Below, in pieces: positions 11,695-25,000 of a stretch of 25,000 nt of DNA. Both the position numbers and the translations under genes were made by a program. The stretch's first letter is position 1. Each line of letters starts with the position of its first letter. This DNA is from Chondrilla cf. caribensis. Taxonomy: Eukaryota > Porifera > Demospongiae > Chondrillida > Chondrillidae. The notes under the pieces were generated by a model. That model had not been told where the DNA came from. It saw only the letters and a list, made by a program, of their open reading frames with translations, and did not search any database. The stretch lies in contig OZ026559.1 in assembly GCA_964020155.1 (NCBI GenBank), positions 417,501 to 442,500 of the forward strand, in the 5' to 3' direction.

Positions 11695-11863
11695 TCGTTA
11701 ATCCACCACCACTTTATCCGCCAAACCTTTTAACCTGCCACAATTTCCCAGTACCAATATAATGTACGAGTACCAATGAATATCCGGTTACGTAATCTGC
11801 CAAACTCGTTACTCCACCATATTCTTTGAAAATGAATTGTGGTGGATTAACGAGTATTTACTG
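11695..11863. mobile_element. MITE with CAGT-starting terminal inverted repeats and TA duplication
   Basis: The left end CAGTGAATTCTCGTTAATCC and the reverse complement of the right end CAGTAAATACTCGTTAATCC match over about 27-30 bp. TA dinucleotides flank both ends (11693-11694 and 11864-11865). The length is 169 bp with no coding capacity. TA target duplication and CAGT termini fit non-autonomous members of the Tc1/mariner/pogo superfamily; the exact family is inferred. Confidence 0.8.
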
Positions 11864-11906
11864 TATGAGCATATCAAGCATGAAGTGATTCAGACCTGAT
11901 CCGGTA

Positions 11907-12081
11907 CAGTGGAACTTCTCTATTAAGGACACTTTGGGACCATAATTTTAGTCCTCAATACAGAGGTGTCTTCAATTCAGAGGTCATTTAATGCACTACA
12001 GTACTACACTGGGACACAGAATGGTGTCCTTATTATAGAGGTTTCCACATTTCAGGGGTTTGTAATAGAGAGGTTCTACTG
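11907..12081. mobile_element. MITE, pogo/Tigger-like ends
   Basis: The left end CAGTGGAACTTCTCTATTAA and the reverse complement of the right end CAGTAGAACCTCTCTATTAC are imperfect terminal inverted repeats, flanked by TA at 11905-11906 and 12082-12083. The interior repeats words such as GGACAC and CAATACAGAGGT / TTATAGAGGT in opposing orientation. Related fragments lie at 12527-12572 and near 17866. The length is 175 bp and it is non-coding. Confidence 0.8.
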
Positions 12082-12092
12082 TAGTCCTCCAA

Positions 12093-12470
12093 ACTCCTAG
12101 CCCCAACCCTAGATGCTTTTTGCCACCAGCCACAAACACTCCACAGTGCCCATATTACACCATCAAGAATTATTCCACCATGAAGGACCATATTTCTGTA
12201 GATTTGGAAATTGTAGTTCTAGATGCCGAAATTAGACCCCTCAGCACCACAGTCACTGCCAAGCGCACACAACCTCCCAATGACAGAAATGTTTTGGTCA
12301 TATTTTATGTAAGTTTGGACATTGCATGTGGTGCTATGACCAAAATTTGATGCCGTAGACGCCATCTCGAATAATTAAGTTTATGGTCCGTGTACGAATA
12401 TGAGAAGTGCTTCAGAACTTAGTTCTCCATTCAAGCTGGGACTGGACCAAATATCAACTTCAGCACACAC
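12093..12470. repeat. Diverged relative of the DNA flanking the satellite founder
   Basis: GTGGTGCTATGACCAAAATTTG near 12328, then GAATAATTAAG and AGAACTTAGTTC, appear in the same order and at similar spacing as in 2836-2930. The part before 12310 has no clear match, apart from a CCCCAACCCTAGATGCTTTT stretch reminiscent of the satellite's CCCTAACCC...GGTGCTTA. A short open frame here shows no splice structure or recognisable protein. Confidence 0.5.
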
Positions 12471-12526
12471 TCCTTTTGACATGAACTATGCCAGGTGCTT
12501 GTTTTTTCTCTTACTTTACTTACTTT

Positions 12527-12592
12527 CTGAAGTGTCCTTGATTCTGAGTCTCCTTTAATAGAGGTTCCACTGTAATAATTATAATTATTACA
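12527..12592. mobile_element. MITE end fragment followed by a perfect 22-bp AT palindrome
   Basis: AAGTGTCCTTGATTCTGAG and TTTAATAGAGGTTCCACTG match the right half of the 11907 element family, ending at a CTG followed by TA. Directly overlapping is a self-complementary 22-mer at 12571-12592, TGTAATAATTA followed by its reverse complement. A near copy, ATAATTATAATTA, follows at 12603. Confidence 0.6.
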
Positions 12593-12796
12593 GTATACTC
12601 ACATAATTATAATTACTACAGTACACTCACATAATTCCACTTGCATGAGAATTAATCCAGGAGCTGATACAGTTAAGGTGTAACCCATTATGCATCCAAT
12701 AATAACTATATACAATAATTTTATAATTATAGTCATAATATAGTGGTATTCTAATATATAAACTAATACAATCCACTCCATTTGTATGGTGTTCTG

Positions 12797-19265
<6,469 letters not shown>

Positions 19266-19282
19266 TTTCGTCCAGCAATAAT

Positions 19283-20040
19283 AATATTCAGTACCAAGTG
19301 AAATTACAAAACTGAATATTGGAGTAGAAAATATAAGGATCGAGGGGACACCGTAATAATTGCGTATCCAAAAAACATGTACACACACACACACTGCACA
19401 ATACTTTATAGTATGTATGATACTTTGCATGCAAGAAGTATACTACTACTGCTGGATCTTGTACACGATACGCACATAATATTGTTGCCCCCAGCTCTGT
19501 GGGAGAGAGACAACAGCATGGTGAGCCTTGTGTCATACCAGACAAAGAATTAGGATGTGGTACAGCGAGGGTTAATGTTGGAGGTAGACTGAAAATGGTG
19601 CAGTGGAGGCACAAATGGTTCCACTAGGTGTCAAATGGGATGGCTTGGGTTGAAGTGACATCAAAGACAGTAGTAAAGTCATTAACAATGGACCACTGAT
19701 CTGTCTTAGCTCACCTATAGGGCTTCGATTGAACCCTTGACCACAAAACCGCTAATGGTGCGATAAGTGAACGACCTCTACTAGTAATCTACCGCTAGGC
19801 CACTCTATCATCAATCCAATGAACATCCTTGATAGGGGATAGCTATCTACATTTTGGTGTATGATGGCATCTTACTTGTGGATCAATCGGTTGCCTGCAC
19901 TGGTTTGAGCAAGCCAAGCTCAGCATCTTCATCAGTTCCATCCGGTACTTCGTTCCTCTGACCCACACCCAAAGGATGATGTCCCTCTTCAACTGGGCTG
20001 GCTAGCACTTTGTCCTCCTGGTTACCAATGGACACTGCTA
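19283..20040 (-). repeat. Segmental duplication, copy A (pairs with 24125-25000)
   Basis: Long collinear similarity to 24125-25000. Shared landmarks include TGAAATTACAAAACTGAAT, AATAATTGCGTATCCAAAA, the CA microsatellite, ACTTTATAGTATG, CTACTGCTGGATCTTGTACA, CCGCTAATGGTGCGATAAGT and the last exon of the membrane-protein gene. The right limit is set by the end of the window. Copy A ends about 20 bp upstream of the sulfatase start codon, so it includes probable sulfatase promoter or leader DNA. Confidence 0.9.
19715..19811 (-). other. tRNA-derived (SINE-like) sequence, degenerate
   Basis: On the minus strand AGTGGCCTAGCGGTAGA resembles an internal Pol III A box, and CAAGGGTTCAATCG downstream resembles a B box, spaced as in a long-variable-arm tRNA. 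The acceptor and T stems do not pair well, so this is more likely a tRNA pseudogene or SINE head than a working tRNA. A second copy within the duplicated segment lies at 24681-24776. Confidence 0.45.
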
Positions 20041-22378
20041 CTTGGTCCTGGTTCAAATTAGGACGATCATCTGGTTCTGGATTATCTAGAGAAATACAGA
20101 ACACAACAACACAACACACCTATATACGTAGATATTAAGTTGCATGGCTTCATGCCTAACAGAAAGTCAGCCTGTTGAATGCATAGTTACTGTATTGTGT
20201 GTGTGTGCTTGTGTGCATGTGGTATGCAATGTATTATGATAGGTGCATGACTGTGGAGGTTATAGGTCAGATTCTGTACTGCATGTGTCAGTTTAATTGA
20301 TAGTAGTCATATTATGCACTTGTGACCACCTTTATCTCACATTCTGATCTTAATAGGTTTTACATTCTGTACTATATGTTCTCATGATCGATATGTGTAT
20401 GTCACATATATATACACTGTATTCGTTCCTTAGGAATTCCGAATCCTAACTTACTCACATACATAAACAAACAATACAATCTGATGGACATGAATAAATT
20501 TATTTCAATAGTACCTTCTTCTTCACTCCTGTCAGGGGTGGACAACTGTCTCTGGCAGATCCTCCTCCAGCCAAACTTCATGGGTTTCTTATAGACAACA
20601 ATCAACAGACCCAGAACAACAACGAGGATACCCACCAACAGGGCAATAATTATTGGGAGGGTCACCACTGGCACCAGGTGGGTGTTAACAGATGGCTCTG
20701 TGAAGGTGAGACAGGCATGGTAGTGGTAAATTCAGGGTGGATCAAAGATTTAGAATGCACAATCTTGGTCTTCAAATACAGACAAAATTGTTCAAAGTTA
20801 TAGTACATGCATACTGATATAATGCATGTGGCAATTAAGACGTATGCACAGACACACATAACATGTACACAATGTTGTCACACACGTGCATCCAATAACT
20901 CTATAATCCAACTCCTCTGTGATCTGACCACAGTGACACTCTGAGACACAGCCATCACTTCAACTGTAGAAACCTTCGTAATCTTTGCAAGCTTTGTATA
21001 TAGTCAGACATGCGTTAGTTTGTCCAAAGAGTGTTGGATTATAAAGGTATTCCCAGTACATATATACAACTAGATCACAAGCAGGATATGCATCAGTGTA
21101 GTAACAAAAATCATGAGACTGACATAACTAGTAGTACCTAAATTATCCTCTTTTGTGGGGCCAATAGGAGTACTGTTGGTGGAAGTGGGAGCAGTGAAGG
21201 GTGTCGAACCATTGAGTGGTGGACCAGGTACTGTATTGAGGAGAAATTGGGAGGATTAGAGGATTAAATATAGCCATACATGCTAGCACAACACAGTACA
21301 TCCACCAATTTGAAAACACTCATAAAATACACAAATACACACTCAACTACACTACTAACTATTATCAATCTAATAAAGCACAACTCCCAACACACACACA
21401 CCTCTTACCTAGGCAGGCACATACGTACCTAATACTGGGGAATCCGTCTGAGACGATGAAATCACTGTTGACCTATTGATACATTCTTTATCTATGGTAA
21501 TATGCGAAATAAGATGCATAGAGTACATCTCATTTAATTGAAGAGACACACAATACGTATGAATACATAGCATGGCACACACCTGCACATACGTACATGG
21601 TTATGGAGACTTGTTCAAACTGGGAAGGCCTTTAGCCAGAGGCTACTTCACAAGGCACCCAGTGCATACATACATATTATATATACACACAGTTACGAAC
21701 AAATTAAGAGATTTGAACATAGTACTAACCTTTTGTTATTCTGATCATAGCAGAGAAGTGTTTATTACCAAATACACATCGAATAGCATCAACTGAGGAA
21801 CATGGAAACCCTATTGTGGTATTCACAATCCCATTTTCCAACACGCCAAAGCCACTTTTATTACTGATATCAGATAGAGCAAGACATTGATCATCCACAT
21901 TAAAATATGGGGAAACTCCAAAGCCATTGTCATTCCTATTGGTGCATGTTATACTGCAGTGTTGGCTTGAATCACAGTAATGAAGCCTTCCATCCATCAT
22001 TACAGGAGGGCTACTCGTCAGTGTCACATTAGTGGGTTGACTACTTTCATTATAGTCTGAGGAAAAAACAAAGTAAATTAGAGATATGTGTGTTTGTATA
22101 TGCGTGTGTATTGTATATATGCACACAATGTCATGTATGTGTGTGTGTATTGTGCATATGTACATGTGTGTGTATTATGTATATGTACCCATGCATGCAC
22201 ATGTGCGTGTGTGTGTGTTGTGTATATGTACGCATGCATGCACATGTACGTGTGTGTGTGTTGTGTATATGTACGCATGCATGCACATGTACGTGTGTGT
22301 GTGTTGTGTATATGTACACATGCATGCACATGTACGTGTGTGTGTGTGTTGTGTATATGTACGCATGCATGCACATGT

Positions 22379-22428
<50 letters not shown>

Positions 22429-23714
22429 CTGTGTGTTCATACAACATTCAGATGATGAACATGAACAAGTAATTTGAGTTTCAAAATCTCATGATTTCCT
22501 ACAGCCCTGGAAAACCAAATTACTCTCTTGCTGCATATAGTAGACAACTTTATAGGATACAATTGCTAGAAGGCATTTCCACACAGTTTTTTTTTTCAAT
22601 GGCTGTGGTTCCAGTTACTTTTTTGAATTCAAAGTAGAACAATTTAGACCTGTCTTTGTGGTCCATGTAAGAACACACAAGCTTGCACACACAGCCATGA
22701 TCATATAGGGTTAGATCGTTCAAAAATATAAATAAAATTAATGATTATGAGGTTTGTCTTTAATGCCACACGAACTATACGTATCTTGACCAAGCATTTT
22801 CTGTAGTGTTCATGATCACAACAATTATTATGTAAACTGTATGTACAGCTGGTGTATAGCTAGGAGAAATGTTGGGGAGGGCAAATGTGCTTACACGCAC
22901 ACATGTACCGGTGTAAGCAGTACTTGGAGTGTAAGTGGATAAGTGCATTATTCACTAAATGATCACTGAGTCTCATGCATGACATTCTTCCCCTGACCAA
23001 TTTTAACCACAAGATATAGGGCATCCGCTAGAACTAAGTAGGTTCATGAATTCGGAACAGTACGTGCATGCACAAGGTCAGTCATACCGTACACCAGTTT
23101 AACCTCACCGCCATGCGACTCGCATTACCTACGACAACGAGTTTTTTAACCCGTATGGTGAAGCCGGGAGAACTTCAATGGGCCGGGCGCGTCTTCAGAC
23201 AACTTTATTAATCTTTTACCATGCATGGACCAGGTGTATTCAACGTTAAATAACCTGTCTATATAACACTAACAATAACTTCTATTCGATATCTCAGCAC
23301 TAGTGTGCATGCTTGACGCTAAATTATCCCAGAGAAAGATGTAAAATGGGGCGACGTTAATACTGAATGAGAGTCCTCAGCCGTCCGTCTTCTAGAATCT
23401 AGTATAACCTATCTATAAAAGTGAAGGCATTAACGGGTATTATGAACTCGCTGTAAAAGGACCGAAGGCTATCAATTTCAAGCCGCCCAATATTACACGG
23501 TCACCCGATTCGAAACAATAGGCTGTGCTATCTACCATGCCACTCCCAACATTGTATACTTGCGTTGATACAAGCACGATCATCATCACTATACAGTAGT
23601 CTAACAGTGTTATCTACACGCATTAATCTAACCTTCGAAGCACCGCGAACTGATTAGTGATAGTAGATTGGGGAAGACCACCAGAAGTGACAAAAAAGTG
23701 TGCTTTCTTCCCAT
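19883..23714 (-). CDS. Type I membrane protein with six-cysteine ectodomain, lineage-specific receptor candidate
   Basis: Exons in gene order: 23714-23633, 22056-21730, 21464-21429, 21230-21138, 20697-20515 and 20085-19883 (TGA); 924 bp, 307 residues, all five introns GT-AG and phase 1. Residues 1-24 form a signal peptide with core FLSLLVVFPNLLSLI. Residues 28-136 are one exon encoding an ectodomain with six cysteines (HYC, QHC, ITC, DQC, FPC, IRC) and several N-glycosylation sequons. Residues 137-180 are a Ser/Thr/Pro stalk in two short exons. About 190-215 is a single membrane helix (IIIALLVGILVVVLGLLIVV) followed by basic KKPMKFGWRR. The tail to 307 is acidic and ends LLKPVQATD. No catalytic motif is seen, and I do not recognise the ectodomain. 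A tandem paralogue follows at 24847. Exon 1 is chosen from its signal peptide and matching phase; further phase 1-1 exons in the 1.6-kb first intron cannot be excluded. Confidence 0.78.
22086..22430. repeat. 43-45-bp minisatellite merging into (GT)n
   Basis: Units containing TTGTGTATATGTACGCATGC and ATGCACATGTACGTGTGTG repeat about five times (GCATGCATGC near 22190, 22232, 22275, 22318 and 22362), followed by pure GT to about 22428. It lies in intron 1 of the membrane-protein gene, just upstream of exon 2, and reads as CA on that gene's sense strand. Confidence 0.88.
22480..23632 (-). other. Remainder of intron 1 of the membrane-protein gene
   Basis: No exon, repeat array or RNA gene that I can support. 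Weak candidate starts, for example near 23123, lack a hydrophobic leader and were not accepted. Confidence 0.4.
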
Positions 23715-23940
23715 CTTCTAACAGAATCAAATCGTTCTTTGCGGGAAATGATCGGGAATTTAATGCAACAGAAGACGAGATGCGACACAATTACAGGTTT
23801 CCAAACAAAACTCGTCATACACGGAAAACTGGTAACTTGAAAGCAAACTGCCTCGACCGGGAAACGGACCCACTTTAATAGTCGTAATGAATGACGTTAT
23901 CTACTTTGATCAAGTACCGACGTCATACATCGTAACAGTA

Positions 23941-24056
23941 CAGGAAGTTTAGTTTTCCTTGCAACAGCACGTGAAGTCACGCGTAATTGTATTGTGCATT
24001 ATTGCACACGTGACTTCTGACTTCACGTGATGTTGCAAGGAACACGAAATTCCCTG
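23941..24056. mobile_element. 116-bp MITE, near-complete palindrome, upstream of the membrane-protein gene
   Basis: The left end CAGGAAGTTTAGTTTTCCTT and the reverse complement of the right end CAGGGAATTTCGTGTTCCTT begin terminal inverted repeats of about 42 bp. They include GCAACAGCACGTGAAGTCAC and its counterpart. TA flanks both sides (23939-23940 and 24057-24058). The centre holds GTGCATTATTGCAC. It lies about 230 bp upstream of the start codon and carries CACGTG words. Confidence 0.85.
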
Positions 24057-24207
24057 TAAACTGTTGGTTTCAAACTACACTTCGAATCATGTGAACGCGT
24101 TAATCCACATTAAATCATGCATTTAAATTCAGTATTATGTGAAATTACAAAACTGAATTTAGTGGAAAAAATAGGGATTGAGGGGACATCATAATAATTG
24201 CGTATCC

Positions 24208-24208
<1 letters not shown>

Positions 24209-24276
<68 letters not shown>

Positions 24277-24291
24277 CACACACACACACAC

Positions 24292-24348
<57 letters not shown>

Positions 24349-24376
24349 CACACACACACACACACAACACACACAC

Positions 24377-24415
<39 letters not shown>
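24209..24415. repeat. (CA)n microsatellite with periodic AACA interruptions
   Basis: Long CA tract interrupted by ACAACACA at intervals, inside duplication copy B. The equivalent place in copy A (19381-19396) has only about eight CA units plus GCA, so the tract expanded in one copy or contracted in the other after duplication. Confidence 0.95.
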
Positions 24416-24418
<3 letters not shown>

Positions 24419-24680
24419 ACTTTATAGTATGCATGATACTTTGCATGCAAGAACTACGTAAACTACTACTGCTGGATCTTGTACACGACACGCATATTGT
24501 GGCCCCCAGCCCTGTGGGAGAGAGAGAGATAACACCATGGTGAGCCTTGTGCCATACTGGACAAAGAATTAGAATGTGGTACAGCGAGGGGTAAAGTTGG
24601 AGGTAGACTGAAAATGGTACAGTACTAGTGAGGCACAAAATGGTTCAACTAGGTGTCAAATGGGATGGCTTGGGTTGAGG

Positions 24681-24776
24681 TTATAGGGCTTCCATTAAAC
24701 CCTTGACCACAAAACCGCTAATGGTGCGATAAGTGAACGACCTTTACTAATAATCTACCGCTAGGCCACTCTATCA
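24681..24776 (-). other. tRNA-derived (SINE-like) sequence, second copy
   Basis: Duplicate of the sequence at 19715-19811, with the same A-box-like GTGGCCTAGCGGTAGA. The B-box region reads CAAGGGTTTAATGG, further from consensus than in the other copy, which argues against a functional tRNA. Confidence 0.42.
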
Positions 24777-24846
24777 TCAATCCAATGAACATCCTTGATA
24801 GGGATAGCTATCTACATTTTGGTGTATGATGGCATCTTACTTGTGA

Positions 24847-25000
24847 TCAATCATCCGTTGCCTGCACTGGTTTAAACAAGCCAAGCTCAGAATCCTCATC
24901 CCTTCCATCTGGTACTTCATTCCTCCGCCCAATACCCAAAGGAACATGTTCCTCTTCAACTGGGCTGGCTAACACCTCTCGTTCCTGGCTAAAAATGGAC
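24847..25000 (-). CDS. Tandem paralogue of the membrane protein, last exon only (partial)
   Basis: The minus strand from the window edge reads in frame to a TGA at 24849-24847 and gives about 50 residues of cytoplasmic tail. Conserved words relative to the gene at 19883 are LASPVEE, PLG, RNEVPDG, DED, ELGL and KPVQATD. Differences are mostly conservative, and the frame is intact with one extra Asp before the stop, so this looks like a working gene, not a decayed copy. The 5' part of the exon and the rest of the gene lie beyond 25000. Together with the upstream gene it implies a tandem family with a spacing of about 4.9 kb. Confidence 0.82.
   Translation of the reverse strand, partial: SIFSQEREVLASPVEEEHVPLGIGRRNEVPDGRDEDSELGLFKPVQATDD

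Larger units (their letters stand above)
24125..25000 (-). repeat. Segmental duplication, copy B (pairs with 19283-20040)
   Basis: Same order of landmarks as copy A, but with a much longer CA microsatellite (24209-24415, against about 15 bp in copy A) and small deletions, such as the ATCAAAGACAGTAG region of copy A missing near 24680. Relative to the membrane-protein gene this copy is upstream DNA; relative to the next paralogue it is 3' DNA. Confidence 0.9.

Noticed and set aside
12120..12350. Plus-strand open frame of 76 codons near the MITEs
   Set aside because: No signal peptide, domain or splice partners, and part of the stretch belongs to a dispersed repeat also seen at 2836-2930.
22078..22477. 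Several overlapping open frames of about 120 codons on both strands
   Set aside because: All are readings of the GT-rich minisatellite in an intron, with only Cys-Val or Thr-His dipeptides and no splice or domain support.
23041..23160. Possible alternative first exon of the membrane-protein gene (ATGGCGGTGAGG on the minus strand)
   Set aside because: The short peptide is not hydrophobic and its phase does not clearly match exon 2, whereas the exon at 23714-23633 fits in phase and has a signal peptide.
23657..23878. Plus-strand open frame of 73 codons
   Set aside because: It overlaps antisense the signal-peptide exon of the membrane-protein gene, which has matching phase and a convincing hydrophobic leader; the plus-strand frame shows no recognisable features.

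Overview
This window is eukaryotic and almost certainly animal. Coding sequence lies in many short exons with GT-AG introns. There are secreted and single-pass membrane proteins, long (GT)n/(CA)n tracts, tandem satellites and short inverted-repeat elements with TA target-site duplications. A marine invertebrate, perhaps a sponge, is my impression; nothing in the sequence proves the lineage. No bacterial operons, rRNA genes or CRISPR arrays were seen.

Layout. (1) 171-2109, plus strand: a seven-exon gene for a 165-residue secreted cysteine-containing protein that I cannot name. (2) 2110-12796: about 10.7 kb without a gene. It holds a 21-bp minisatellite, a foldback element (2901-3140), about 28 head-to-tail copies of a 187-bp satellite derived from it (to 8324), a second satellite of about 357 bp in three alternately oriented blocks (8325-11200), a junction mixing both satellites (11200-11520), and several TA-flanked MITE-like elements. 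(3) 12797-19265, minus strand: an arylsulfatase gene of at least 15 exons with all recognisable catalytic motifs. Its introns carry GT repeats and minisatellites. (4) 19883-23714, minus strand: a six-exon gene for a 307-residue type I membrane protein with a six-cysteine ectodomain, Ser/Thr/Pro stalk, one membrane helix and acidic tail. All five of its introns are phase 1. (5) 24847-25000, minus strand: the last exon of a tandem paralogue of (4), which continues beyond the window. The roughly 600 bp between genes are duplicated too, so related DNA lies upstream of both the sulfatase and the receptor-like gene.

The sulfatase and the membrane-protein family sit head to tail and may share duplicated upstream sequence. 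A link through sulfated extracellular glycans is possible but is inference only. Exon models were assembled by hand from reading frame, splice dinucleotides and phase. All are frame-consistent except the sulfatase exon 3/exon 4 junction, which is flagged.
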